64,000 nucleotides of DNA from Aeromicrobium phoceense (GTDB lineage: Bacteria > Actinomycetota > Actinomycetes > Propionibacteriales > Nocardioidaceae). Position numbers and translations under genes: made by a program. How positions within the stretch are numbered: position 1 is the first letter of the stretch; the number at the start of each line of letters is the position of its first letter. Shown here one piece after another: positions 29,015-37,837 of this stretch. The notes beneath the pieces were generated by a model. It ran no database searches, was not told where the DNA came from, and worked only from the letters and a program-made list of their open reading frames with translations. The stretch spans positions 496,001 through 560,000 of the forward strand of contig NZ_JACEOG010000001.1 of the NCBI RefSeq assembly GCF_013868155.1, read 5' to 3'.

Positions 29015-30763
29015 ATGACCGAGACCGATCCCTCCGCCGACGACGTCGCCGCCGCCACCCGGGCCGCCGCCGAGGCCCGCGCCGCCGCGGAGGCCGCCCA
29101 GCGGCACGCCGACGAGCTGGCCGCCGCCGCCGAGGCCGCGCAGCAGGCCGCCGAGCAGGGGCCGGCCGAGACCTCCACGACCGCCCCCGCTGAGGGCACC
29201 GAGAGCGAGCAGGTCGCCCAGATCCGGGCCGGATACACCTTCGACGGCCCGGCGCTCGAGATCGGTGCCCTCGTCGACGGAGGGGAGCCGCGGGCCGACG
29301 TCCCCGTGCGGATCCCGTTCGGCATGCTGAACCGCCACGGCCTCGTCGCGGGCGCCACCGGCACGGGCAAGACCAAGACCCTCCAGGTGCTGGCCGAGCA
29401 GGTCTCGGCCGGTGGCGTGCCGGTCTTCGCCGCCGACATCAAGGGCGACCTCTCGGGCATCGCCACCCCCGGCGCGTCGAACGAGAAGCTGCTCGCCCGC
29501 ACCGCCAGCATCGGCCAGGACTGGCAGGCGACGGCGTTCCCCACCGAGTTCTACGCCCTCGGCTCGAAGGGGATCGGCGTGCCGATCCGGGCCACCGTGG
29601 AGTCCTTCGGCCCGATCCTGCTGTCGAAGGTGCTCGATCTCAACACCACGCAGGAGTCCTCGCTCTCACTGGTCTTCCACTACGCCCGCAAGGCGGGGCT
29701 GCGCCTCGTCACGCTGGAGGACCTGCGGGCGGTCGTGGCGTACCTCGACAGCGCCGAGGGCAAGCCCGAGCTCAAGGCCATCGGTGGCCTGTCCAGCGCC
29801 ACGGTGGGCGTGATCCTGCGTGAGCTCGTGACCTTCGCCGACTCCGGCGCCGACGTGTTCTTCGGCGAGCCGGCCTTCGAGGTGACCGACGTCCTGCGCA
29901 CCGACGAGACCGGGCGCGGAATCGTCTCGCTGCTCGAGGTCCCGGGCGTGCAGGACCAGCCCCAGCTCTTCTCGACGTTCCTCATGTACCTGCTGCGCGA
30001 GCTGTTCGCGACGCTGCCCGAGGTGGGCGACACCGACAAGCCGAAGCTCGTGTTCTTCTTCGACGAGGCCCACCTGCTGTTCAAGGGCGCGTCGAAGGAC
30101 TTCCTCGAGATCGTCGTGCAGACCGTGCGGCTCATCCGATCGAAGGGCGTGGGCATCTTCTTCGTCACGCAGACGCCGAAGGACGTGCCCGACGACGTGC
30201 TGGCCCAGCTCGGCTCGCGCGTGCAGCACCAGCTGCGCGCCCACACCCCGCAGGACGCGAAGGCGCTCAGGGCCACCGTCTCGACCTACCCGCACTCGGG
30301 GTACGACCTCGAGGAGGTGCTGACGCAGCTGGCCACCGGCGAGGCGATCGTGACCGTGATGAACGAGAAGGGGGCGCCGTCCCCCGTCGCCTGGACCCGC
30401 GTCCGCGCACCCGAGGGCTCGATGGAGCCCACTCCCTCGGCCACGATGACAGCCGCCGTCGCCGCGTCCCCACTGACCGCGAAGTACGCCGCCGTCGTGT
30501 CCGGCGACGGAGCCGCCGCCGCGATGGCCGAGCGCACGCGCGCGAGCGCCGAGGCCGCCGCGGCGGAGGTTGACCGCAAGCGTGCCGCGGAGGAGGCTGA
30601 GAAGCTCGAGAAGGACCTCACCCGGGACCGCTCGCCCGGCACCCGCGCGAAGAGCCGCACCCGCGGCTCGAGCCGGATGTCGCCGATGGACCGGGCGATT
30701 GGGGAGGCGAGTCGCACCGCCGCCCGTGAGCTCATCAAGGCGATCTTCAAGAAGAAGCGGTGA
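29015..30763 (+). CDS. HerA-like helicase/ATPase (DUF853)
   Basis: A 582-residue ATPase. It opens with an Ala/Glu-rich coiled-coil stretch (residues 8-50). Walker A GATGTGKT is at 113-120, Walker B is LVFFFDEAHLLF, and VTQTPKDVPDDVLAQLGSRVQHQLRAHT is typical of DUF853. A second helical Ala/Glu/Arg region and a basic tail follow. It is related to HerA/VirB4-type DNA pumps; the role in these bacteria is not established. ATG 29015 is divergent from the VapB-like gene (114 bp). The next gene starts 4 bp after its stop. Confidence 0.85.
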   Translation: MTETDPSADDVAAATRAAAEARAAAEAAQRHADELAAAAEAAQQAAEQGPAETSTTAPAEGTESEQVAQIRAGYTFDGPALEIGALVDGGEPRADVPVRIPFGMLNRHGLVAGATGTGKTKTLQVLAEQVSAGGVPVFAADIKGDLSGIATPGASNEKLLARTASIGQDWQATAFPTEFYALGSKGIGVPIRATVESFGPILLSKVLDLNTTQESSLSLVFHYARKAGLRLVTLEDLRAVVAYLDSAEGKPELKAIGGLSSATVGVILRELVTFADSGADVFFGEPAFEVTDVLRTDETGRGIVSLLEVPGVQDQPQLFSTFLMYLLRELFATLPEVGDTDKPKLVFFFDEAHLLFKGASKDFLEIVVQTVRLIRSKGVGIFFVTQTPKDVPDDVLAQLGSRVQHQLRAHTPQDAKALRATVSTYPHSGYDLEEVLTQLATGEAIVTVMNEKGAPSPVAWTRVRAPEGSMEPTPSATMTAAVAASPLTAKYAAVVSGDGAAAAMAERTRASAEAAAAEVDRKRAAEEAEKLEKDLTRDRSPGTRAKSRTRGSSRMSPMDRAIGEASRTAARELIKAIFKKKR

Positions 30764-30767
30764 TCAC

Positions 30768-31532
30768 ATGTCGGGGGTCGTGAAGGCAGCAGCAGGAGTC
30801 GTCCTGTCGGTGGGGCTGGTCGCGCCGGCCCTCGTGAGCGTGCCCGCCCAGGCCGCGGACTCGACCTACATCACGCGCAAGGTCGTGATCGGCAAGAGCC
30901 ACCAGGGGCGCAGCATCGTCGCGTTCTACCGCGGCGCCAGGGCACCGGAGCGCGTGCTGCTGATCCTCGGTCAGATGCACGGCGACGAGCCGGCAGGACG
31001 AAGGACGGCCCAGCACGCCGTGAAGCGCGTGAAGCCCAAGGCGGGCACCGGGCTGTGGATCATCCCGACGATGAACCCCGACGGCGCCGCCCGCGGCACC
31101 CGCACGAACGCGCGCGGGGTCGACCTCAACCGCAACTGGCCGACCAGCGGCTGGATCCGCGGCACCAAGGGATCTCGCACGTACGGCGGCCCGAAACGGG
31201 CCAGCGAGCGCGAGACCCGCACCCTGATGAAGTTCCTGAAGAGCCGCACGCCCGACTACATCGTCTCGCTGCACCAGCCGCTCCACGGCGTGGGCAAGTC
31301 GGGCAAGGACGTCGCCTTCGAGAAGCGGCTGGCGAAGGAGCTCGGGCTCAAGCGCAAGCACTTCGGCGTCTCGCAGGGCAAGGGCACCTCGCCGACCATG
31401 ACGGGTTGGTACAACCGCTACTACGCCAAGCACGGCACGGCGATCACCGTGGAGTACGGCGCCAGGCCGTCGTCGGGCTACGTCAAGGGCGCCAGCCGCG
31501 GCATCATGCGCGCGGCACGCGTGCACCCCTAG
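30768..31532 (+). CDS. Secreted M14 family zinc carboxypeptidase
   Basis: A 254-residue exported peptidase. A signal peptide is at about 1-29 (VPAQA-AD). Zinc ligands are H71 and E74 (GQMHGDEPAGRR) and the later His in YIVSLHQPL. The substrate-binding DLNRNWP and the catalytic Glu in ITVEYG are present. It resembles murein-peptide amidase/carboxypeptidase A-like enzymes, so peptidoglycan peptides are a plausible substrate. ATG 30768 lies 4 bp after the ATPase gene. Confidence 0.85.
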   Translation: MSGVVKAAAGVVLSVGLVAPALVSVPAQAADSTYITRKVVIGKSHQGRSIVAFYRGARAPERVLLILGQMHGDEPAGRRTAQHAVKRVKPKAGTGLWIIPTMNPDGAARGTRTNARGVDLNRNWPTSGWIRGTKGSRTYGGPKRASERETRTLMKFLKSRTPDYIVSLHQPLHGVGKSGKDVAFEKRLAKELGLKRKHFGVSQGKGTSPTMTGWYNRYYAKHGTAITVEYGARPSSGYVKGASRGIMRAARVHP

Positions 31533-31540
31533 GAACGCAA

Positions 31541-31629
31541 GGACCCCTCGCGTACCCGGCAGGGACCACTGACCCTTGCTGCATTCCTGCCCTGGGGGAG
31601 TTGGGTGATGTGCCGCCACGCGAGGGGCT
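31541..31629 (-). ncRNA. ffs: Small signal recognition particle RNA (4.5S type)
   Basis: On the minus strand the apical domain reads CAGGGCAGGAATGCAGCAAGG, matching the SRP helix 8 core with its GGAA-type tetraloop position and the symmetric/asymmetric loops. Terminal arms at about 31542-31552 and 31619-31628 (CCCCTCGCG/CGCGAGGGG) close the rod. The length of about 90-95 nt is normal for bacterial small SRP RNA; ends are approximate. Confidence 0.9.
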
Positions 31630-31692
31630 GCACACCAATATACGGGCCCCGGCGTGAGGACCTGAAGCGGGCGCCCGAACTGCCGCGGGTCA

Positions 31693-31710
31693 TCTGCACA
31701 GGATCTTCAC
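31693..31710 (+). promoter_or_regulatory. OmpR/PhoP-type direct repeat upstream of the response regulator
   Basis: TCTGCAC (31693-31699) and TCTTCAC (31704-31710) are direct repeats separated by AGGA, an 11-bp period. This is the geometry of PhoP-family boxes (7-mer, 4-base spacer, 7-mer). It lies 46 bp before the response-regulator start, suggesting autoregulation (inference). Confidence 0.5.
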
Positions 31711-31755
31711 GATTCGTCCCCGCAATCCGGCGACCCGGCCTCCTAGGTTGGGGTC

Positions 31756-32451
31756 ATGCCTGAACGCCGCATCCTTCTCGTCGAGGACGAGCCCACCATC
31801 GGGGCCGCCGTCGCCGACCGCCTGAGTGCCCACGGCCACGAGGTCGTGAGGGCCTGGGACGGGCCGGGCGCGGTCGCCGCGTTCGAGGAGCACGACCCCG
31901 ACCTCGTGGTGCTGGACGTCATGCTGCCGGGGTTCGACGGTCACGAGGTGTGCCGCCGCATCCAGGCGATCCGCCCCGTGCCGGTGCTGATGCTGACCGC
32001 GCGCGACGACGAGGCCGACGTCCTCGTGGGGCTCGCCGTGGGGGCCGACGACTACCTGACCAAGCCGTTCCGCATGCGCGAGCTGGTGGCGCGCGTCGCC
32101 GCGCTGCTGCGTCGTGTGGACCGTGCGGCCGAGCTGGCCGCCTCCGCGCAGGGCTCGGTGCGCGAGTGGGACGACCTGCGCCTCGACGTCGGGGCGCGTC
32201 GCGTGTGGGTCGGTGGCGACGAGATCCACCTGACGCCGACGGAGTTCGACCTGCTCGTGTGCCTCGCGGCAGCGCCGGGTGACGTGCTCTCGCGCGAGCG
32301 GCTCCTCGCCGAGGTGTGGGGCTGGGCCGAGGCGTCCGGAACCCGCACGGTCGACAGCCACGTGAAGGGACTGCGGGCCAAGATCGGCGCCGACCGGATC
32401 CGCACCGTGCACGGCGTCGGCTACGCGCTCGAGGTCGGAGCCGAGCGATGA
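31756..32451 (+). CDS. OmpR/PhoB family response regulator
   Basis: A 231-residue two-domain regulator. The receiver has acidic E10/D11, phospho-acceptor D54 (VVLDVMLPGFDG), T81 and K103 (LTKPF). The C-terminal winged helix contains LTPTEFDLLVCLAAAPGDVLSRERLLAEVWG and RTVDSHVKGLRAKIG. It should be phosphorylated by the sensor kinase whose ATG overlaps its TGA (ATGA). A direct-repeat box upstream fits autoregulation. Confidence 0.93.
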   Translation: MPERRILLVEDEPTIGAAVADRLSAHGHEVVRAWDGPGAVAAFEEHDPDLVVLDVMLPGFDGHEVCRRIQAIRPVPVLMLTARDDEADVLVGLAVGADDYLTKPFRMRELVARVAALLRRVDRAAELAASAQGSVREWDDLRLDVGARRVWVGGDEIHLTPTEFDLLVCLAAAPGDVLSRERLLAEVWGWAEASGTRTVDSHVKGLRAKIGADRIRTVHGVGYALEVGAER

Positions 32452-33598
32452 GCAGCGAGCGCCCGCAACCCAGCGACCCACCCTGCCCTCCCCGAGGCGG
32501 GCCCCTCGACGCGATCAGGTCCGTGAAGTTCAAGCTGGGGCTGCTGGTCGCGGCCAGCGTCTCGGTGGCGGCGGTGGTCGCGACGGCCGGGTCGTCGGGC
32601 GGCGTCCCCACGTGGCTCACCATTCCGGTCACGGTCACGCTCGCCCTCGCGGTGACCCAGCTGCTGGCGTCCGGCATGACCTCGCCGCTGCGACAGATGA
32701 CCGTCGCTGCGGCGCGGATGTCACGCGGCGACCACAGCACCCGCATCACCGACACCTCGCGCGACGAGATCGGCGAGCTAGCCCGCGCCTTCAACCGGAT
32801 GGCCGCCGACCTCGAGCAGGTCGACCGGCAGCGCCGCGACCTCATCGCGAACGTCAGCCACGAGCTGCGGACGCCGCTCACGGCCATGTGCGCGCTGCTG
32901 GAGAACCTCGCCGACGGCGTGAGCGAGCCCGACCCGGCCACGCTGCACAGCGCACTGGCCCAAGCCGAGCGGCTGTCGGCCCTCGTCGCCGACCTGCTCG
33001 ACCTGTCCCGCGTGGACGCGGGCGCGGCGCAGCTGCGCCTCGAGCCCGTGACCGTGCGCCAGCTGCTCGAGTCGGCCGCCGACGAGTTCCAGTACGGCGA
33101 GCGCGACGTCGAGATCACCGTGACCGTCGACCCGCCCGACCTCACGGTCGAGGCCGATCCCGCCCGTCTGCGCCAGCTCGTGGCGAACCTCGTGGACAAC
33201 GCCACGCGGCACTCCCCCGCGGGCGGCACAGTGTCGATCCGCGCGACCGCGACCGACGCGGGCTGGCTGCTCGAGGTGGCCGACGAGGGCCCCGGCGTGG
33301 AGCCGGGATCGCGCGACCGGGCGTTCGAGCGCTTCGGCACCCTCGCGGAGACCGAGGGCGGAGGCGGCACCGGGCTCGGCCTCGCCATCGCCCGCTGGGT
33401 GACCGACCTCCACGGCGGCACCATCGGCTTCGTCGACCCAGAGCCCGGCCGAACGGGTGCCCGCGTCCGCGCCGCCCTGCCGTCCACCCCCGACCGCGCC
33501 CCCGTGGCCGCACCGAAGGACCCCCGTGCCCCACCCGTCCGCACCCGCGCCCCTGCCGAAGTCCCCGCAGGCCGGCCCACCGCCCCTGCCCTCGATGA
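32448..33598 (+). CDS. Sensor histidine kinase (3' end uncertain: no in-frame stop until 35111)
   Basis: Sensor kinase with two N-terminal helices (about 27-47 and 57-75), a HAMP linker, the HisKA motif ANVSHELRTPL with H138, N-box VANLVDNATRHS, and G-boxes DEGPGVEPG and GTGLGLAIARW. Homology ends around RVRAALP (about 33480). From there the frame stays open through the entire DUF4173 gene to 35111, which is not credible as protein. In the neighbouring frame a TGA at 33596-33598 overlaps the ATG at 33595 as ATGA, the usual operon junction. One lost base in the C-rich stretch would explain this, so I end the gene there provisionally. Confidence 0.75.
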
Positions 33599-35046
33599 CG
33601 GACTCGCTGTTCGGCGGCTTCTGGCCCGACCGGGGCGTGCCCGGGCGCCCTCGCCTGCTCGGCTGGGCCGTGGGCGTGGGAGTGCTGGCCGGGATCGCGC
33701 TGCCGTTCCACGACCTCGGCCTGGGCACCTTCCTCGTACTGATGGCCGCCGGCCTGCTGCTGTTCGCGGCCAGCCCGAAGCGGCGTCGACCGTTCACGAT
33801 CGCCTGCGCCGTGCTGTGCACCGCACTCGCTTCGACGGCGCTGTTCCGCGATGCCGAGTGGATCGTGATCCTGTGCCTCATGGCCGGGGGCGCGATCGCC
33901 ACGATGGCGCTCACCGACGCCCGCAACGTGCCGTCGTTCGTGGTCTCGGCGATCTCGTGGCCCGTCGCCGGCCTGCGCGGGATCCCGTGGCTCGGCCGGA
34001 CGATGCGGATGCTGACCGGCACGGGGAACGGGATCGCCGTGGTGCGCACCGTGCTGTGGTCGGTGCTCGGCCTGACGATCTTCGCGTTCCTGTTCATGTC
34101 CGCCGACGCGCTGTTCGCCGAGTGGTTCAGCGGACTGGTCCCCGACTTCGGCTCACCGGACTTCGCGGTGCGCATCTTCGTGGCGATCGCCATCGGTGGC
34201 ATCGCCCTGGCCGGCACCTACCTGGCGCTCAACCCGCCGGAGGTGGACACGGTGCGCTGGGACAGCCGCCCGGTGGCGAAGCGCTTCGAGTGGCTGGTGC
34301 CCGTGCTGGTCGTCGACGCCGTGTTCGCGGCGTTCCTCGTGGCCCAGGCCGCGGCGATCTTCGGCGGGCGCGACTACTTCGAGCGCACCACCGGACTCAC
34401 CTACGCCGAGTACGTCCACCAGGGCTTCGGCCAGCTCACCGTCGCCACCGTGCTGACGCTGTTCGTGGTGTGGGCCGCCTCGCGCAAGGCACCGCGCGAG
34501 GCCGTGGAAGACCGGACGTGGCTGCGGGTCGCGCTCGGCCTGCTGTGCGTCATGACGCTGCTGGTGGTGGCCTCGGCACTGAACCGGATGGCTCTCTACC
34601 AAGAGGCCTACGGCTTCACCCAGCTGCGACTCCTGGTGGACGTCTTCGAGGGCTGGCTCGGCCTGCTCGTCCTGGCCACGCTGGCCGCCGGCTGGCAGCT
34701 GCGTGGTCAGTGGCTGCCGCGCTTCGGACTCATCAGCGGCGCGGTGCTGCTGCTGGGGATCGCGGCGATCAATCCCGACGCGTGGATCGCCGACCACAAC
34801 CTCGACCGGTACGAAGAGACCGGCAAGGTCGACTGGTACTTCCTGTCGCAGCTTTCGGACGACGCAGTCCCGACGCTGGATTCGCGTCTCGACGGCCAGC
34901 GGACCTGCGCCCTGACCGACAATCGCCGCGAGCCCGCCACGTGGCTCGAGTGGAACCTCGGACGCAGCCGGGCCGAGTCGCTGGGGCTCGAGCCGAGCGT
35001 CCCGCTCGACGACGATCAGGTATGCCTGGGCCAGACCGACGACTGA
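33526..35046 (+). CDS. DUF4173 (DUF4153-like) membrane protein
   Basis: A 506-residue protein with about ten membrane helices, starting after a Pro-rich N-terminus (segment WPDRGVPGRPRLLGWAVGVG). Conserved parts include MSADALFAEWF, ALNPPEVDTVRWDSRP and YAEYVHQGFGQLTVATVLTL. GTG 33526 has GAAGGA five bases upstream; ATG 33595 (483 residues) is the alternative and would fit coupling to the kinase. The C-terminal ~90 residues are soluble and contain YEETGKVDWYFLSQLSDDAVPTL. DUF4173 genes commonly sit beside two-component systems; the function is unknown. Confidence 0.8.
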   Translation: MPHPSAPAPLPKSPQAGPPPLPSMTDSLFGGFWPDRGVPGRPRLLGWAVGVGVLAGIALPFHDLGLGTFLVLMAAGLLLFAASPKRRRPFTIACAVLCTALASTALFRDAEWIVILCLMAGGAIATMALTDARNVPSFVVSAISWPVAGLRGIPWLGRTMRMLTGTGNGIAVVRTVLWSVLGLTIFAFLFMSADALFAEWFSGLVPDFGSPDFAVRIFVAIAIGGIALAGTYLALNPPEVDTVRWDSRPVAKRFEWLVPVLVVDAVFAAFLVAQAAAIFGGRDYFERTTGLTYAEYVHQGFGQLTVATVLTLFVVWAASRKAPREAVEDRTWLRVALGLLCVMTLLVVASALNRMALYQEAYGFTQLRLLVDVFEGWLGLLVLATLAAGWQLRGQWLPRFGLISGAVLLLGIAAINPDAWIADHNLDRYEETGKVDWYFLSQLSDDAVPTLDSRLDGQRTCALTDNRREPATWLEWNLGRSRAESLGLEPSVPLDDDQVCLGQTDD

Positions 35047-35096
35047 GCGGCGGGCCGGATTCGTCGCTGGCGGTCGGGGCACGTAGACTCCTGCGC

Positions 35097-35184
35097 GGAG
35101 GATTCGCATAGTGGCCTAGTGCGCTCGCTTGGAAAGCGGGTTGAGTGAAAGCTCTCAGGGGTTCGAATCCCCTATCCTCCGCCA
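35097..35184 (+). tRNA. tRNA-Ser (anticodon GGA), integration target
   Basis: An 88-nt class II tRNA. Acceptor 35097-35103 pairs with 35174-35180, the anticodon GGA is at 35131-35133, a long variable arm follows, and the CCA is encoded at 35182-35184. Its last 24 bases recur at 49432-49455, so an element has integrated here. The tRNA at the left end remains intact. Confidence 0.95.
35161..35184 (+). repeat. Left attachment site (attL core)
   Basis: A 24-bp sequence covering the T-arm, acceptor 3' strand and CCA of tRNA-Ser(GGA). It is identical to 49432-49455. The flanking bases differ on both sides (g versus a before, g versus c after), which fixes the repeat length. Confidence 0.92.
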
Positions 35185-35242
35185 GTGGTTGAGCGCCTCT
35201 GACCTGCGAAGACATCTCCCGGGTCGGGGCGCTCACCTGCTT

Positions 35243-35264
35243 CATGTGCTGAGATAAGTGCTAA
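35243..35264 (+). repeat. Candidate arm-type integrase sites, left end
   Basis: Two GTGCT(A/G)A direct repeats, starting at 35246 and 35258 (12-bp period), 60 bp inside attL. A closely matching pair with the same 12-bp period is at 49295 and 49307 near the right end. Short direct repeats inside both ends are typical of tyrosine-integrase arm sites. Confidence 0.45.
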
Positions 35265-35291
35265 GAGCCTCTGAGATACGCCCGGAACGAG

Positions 35292-36431
35292 TCAGAACGG
35301 TGGCTCTTCAGCCTTGACAGGCGTCGCGACTTTCCGCTGCGACTCGACAATCCGGTCCGTCAGTTCGATGGTCGACAGGTACACCCAGAACACCCAATCG
35401 AGGTAGTCGTCCGCGTAGTCCGCCTTCTGGTCGGCGCGTTGATGGCGAATTGCGAACTCGTTGGCGATCTGGAAGAGCGCTCCCTCGTCCTTCTTGAGGA
35501 GGTTGTCCTTCAGGTGCTGGCGCCTCCGCTCAAGCACTCCAGACAGCGACACACAAGCCGCCCTCTTGTCGAGCCGGGATGCGCCACGAGCGCGGAATTG
35601 CGCGATGGCGTGTCGGACTTCCGCGGCGTCATCGTCGTGCTGGTTCGCATTGGCAGAAACTCGCTCCAGAGTCCGCAACACAAGTTCGTCTCGGTCATCC
35701 CCTGGAGCGCGGACCAGTCGCCCCCTGTCTTCGCCTGAATCCGCCAGCGCTAGCCCAAGGTCGCCCTGCGCGAACAGGGCGTTGGTCTTCCAGCGGTAAA
35801 TCCCCTGACCAACTCCCGGGACGTAGTCATCGAAATGCCAGCCGCAGTTGCCGTAGGTGTGGTCGTATCTCAACCGGGGACGCGCAACCAGGTCGTGAAT
35901 GACCTCGACAAGTGTGTAGAAGTCGTCGACACCCAAGGGCGACTCTGACGTAAGGGGCCACGCAATCCGAAGACCCGCCCGCCTCAACACCTCTGACTCG
36001 ATCTTGCGGTCAGGCGGCGGTACCGGCTCGCCGTCCACGCACTCCTTCGGCGCCACTCTGGAGAGGAATCCGAGCCTCTGGAATTCGAACATCTCCGCAG
36101 CCCACTCCCGTTGCACTTCGAGCATGGACAGCATGGCCGCAGGGGCATCCGGCCGGGTCCGCGCGTTCCAATAGCGCGCTCGCTCCGTCGGGAACTGGTC
36201 GACGTCGTTCGCCAGTTGAGTCAAGTAGGTACGGTCCTTCGGGGCCCCACCCCAGCCAGTGCTCCGTAACCGACGCTCGAACTCCTGCTTGGGCTCCGGA
36301 CCATCGAAGGCGTCCTCCAGCAGGATCGCTCCAGCCGTTTCGTAACCGGCGATCGACGCGATCGCTCGGGACTCCGCAGCGAATACCTCGCGAGGCCAAG
36401 TTAAGTGGAACTCGGGGCCGTACGAATTCAT
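35292..36431 (-). CDS. Unknown protein with HEPN-like C-terminus, possible phage defence
   Basis: A 379-residue protein, not recognised with certainty. No signal peptide or membrane helix. The middle has HFDDYVPGVGQGIYRWKTNAL. The C-terminal part NEFAIRHQRADQKADYADDYLDWVFWVYLSTIEL resembles the end of HEPN/Apea-like proteins seen in abortive-infection genes. It sits between attL and the integrase, where cargo and defence genes often lie. Start ATG 36431. Codon use is like the element, not the host. Function is inference only. Confidence 0.6.
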   Translation of the reverse strand: MNSYGPEFHLTWPREVFAAESRAIASIAGYETAGAILLEDAFDGPEPKQEFERRLRSTGWGGAPKDRTYLTQLANDVDQFPTERARYWNARTRPDAPAAMLSMLEVQREWAAEMFEFQRLGFLSRVAPKECVDGEPVPPPDRKIESEVLRRAGLRIAWPLTSESPLGVDDFYTLVEVIHDLVARPRLRYDHTYGNCGWHFDDYVPGVGQGIYRWKTNALFAQGDLGLALADSGEDRGRLVRAPGDDRDELVLRTLERVSANANQHDDDAAEVRHAIAQFRARGASRLDKRAACVSLSGVLERRRQHLKDNLLKKDEGALFQIANEFAIRHQRADQKADYADDYLDWVFWVYLSTIELTDRIVESQRKVATPVKAEEPPF

Positions 36432-36571
36432 CCCCGAAGGCTAGCGCCGGTTGCACTCCCACGATTGGTTCTATGTCCCAGAACGTGCGCCAGTTTCCAA
36501 GTCTCCCTCGGTTCAAGTCACCGTCGGCGGGCGGCGAATCGCCGGCTGAACTCTCGACTTGCGCGTAGCAA

Positions 36572-37837
36572 CTATGAGCCCTCAAGGTGCGCCGCAAAGC
36601 GATCCGCCGCAGCCTTCTGCATCGTCGGGGTCACGTGGCTGTAGATGTTCATCGTCGTCGTGATCGTCGAGTGTCCGAGTCGTTCTTGGACGACCTTGGG
36701 ATGTTCTCCCAGTTCAAGCAGCAGGGTCGCGTGCGTGTGCCGCAGGCCCTTGAGGGTCAGCGCCGGCAGGTCGATGAGGTCGTCCTGCGCTCTCCGGACG
36801 CGGTACCTCCAACGCCGGCTGATCTCGTTGGGCGACCGGATCTCGCCCGCGTCGTTGCCGAACACGTAGGCGTCGGCCCGCGCGAGGTCGAGGGAGATGG
36901 TTCCGCGCGTGGTCTTGTACGACTTGAGCACGGCCAGCGTCTCGGAATCGAGGTCGATCACGCGCGCCGAGCCGGTTTTCGTCGTCTTCGCCTTGTTGCG
37001 CACCGTGACGTCCGCAGCGCGCCTGATCGCGAGCCGGCCGGTCGCGAAGTTCAGGTCCGCCCAACGCAGCGCGAGTGCCTCGCCGCGGCGAACTCCGGTG
37101 TAGGCGATGGCGTGCCACAGCGGGAAGAGGTCGTCGTCGAACACGTCCCGATTCCACCGCAGGAACGCATGGAGCTCGACGCCCGTCCAAGTAAGAATCT
37201 CGGGGCGCTGAGCCCGGATCTGTGAGGCGCGCGGGGCGTTGACCGTGCGCTTCTTTCGGGCCGGGTTGATCGCGATGATTCCTTCGTCCACGGCTGCGTC
37301 GAGGATCGCCCCGAGGACGACGTGGACCTTGTTGACCGTGTTGGCCGCCAGCGGTGTGCCGTATCCCCGCTTGTCCCGCCGGCCAGAGGCCTCCAGTTCT
37401 CGGTAGTGCCGCCCGATTCTGGTGGCGGTCAGGTGGTCGAGCCGGATGTCGCCGAGCGCCGGGACGATGTGGTTGCGGATGATCTTCTCGTAGCCCAGCA
37501 TCGTCGAGGCTTCGAGCCGCAGGGACGCACACCACGACGTGGCGAAGCTGCCGAGAGTTGGCACCCTCCCTTGGAACCGCTCGTTCTGGGCTCGCTTCTT
37601 CAGCGCAGCGGCCAAGGCGTCCTGCGCCTCCTCCAGGTTCTTGAAGCCACCACGGGTCAGCCGCGTGTCACCGAGTTCCGGCTGTTCGGGGTCCTTGGGG
37701 ACGTAGATCTGGAACCGCCACCGTCGGCCCTGGCGGGTGTCGTAGGCGGTGATCGACCCGGCGTGGCGAGACCGGGATCGGCGCTGGCGGTTCGCCGACG
37801 CCTGTTCGTCACCTCGGGTGGACGTTGACTGGGTCAT
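36572..37837 (-). CDS. int: Tyrosine recombinase (integrase)
   Basis: A 421-residue site-specific recombinase. An N-terminal AP2-like arm-binding domain (about 30-85) and a SAM-like core-binding domain (about 92-200) precede the catalytic domain. Catalytic residues visible are R250 (TGVRRGEAL), R366 (KGLRHTHAT), H389 (LGHS) and nucleophile Y399 (MNIYSH); the first box-II His is Lys363 here. It integrates the element at tRNA-Ser(GGA). ATG 37837 overlaps the repressor stop by four bases, so the repressor and integrase are co-translated. Confidence 0.95.
   Translation of the reverse strand: MTQSTSTRGDEQASANRQRRSRSRHAGSITAYDTRQGRRWRFQIYVPKDPEQPELGDTRLTRGGFKNLEEAQDALAAALKKRAQNERFQGRVPTLGSFATSWCASLRLEASTMLGYEKIIRNHIVPALGDIRLDHLTATRIGRHYRELEASGRRDKRGYGTPLAANTVNKVHVVLGAILDAAVDEGIIAINPARKKRTVNAPRASQIRAQRPEILTWTGVELHAFLRWNRDVFDDDLFPLWHAIAYTGVRRGEALALRWADLNFATGRLAIRRAADVTVRNKAKTTKTGSARVIDLDSETLAVLKSYKTTRGTISLDLARADAYVFGNDAGEIRSPNEISRRWRYRVRRAQDDLIDLPALTLKGLRHTHATLLLELGEHPKVVQERLGHSTITTTMNIYSHVTPTMQKAAADRFAAHLEGS

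Noticed and set aside
33599-35111. Reading the sensor kinase as one 887-residue fusion protein
   Set aside because: After about 33480 the frame is arginine-rich shadow of the DUF4173 gene, with no domain character.
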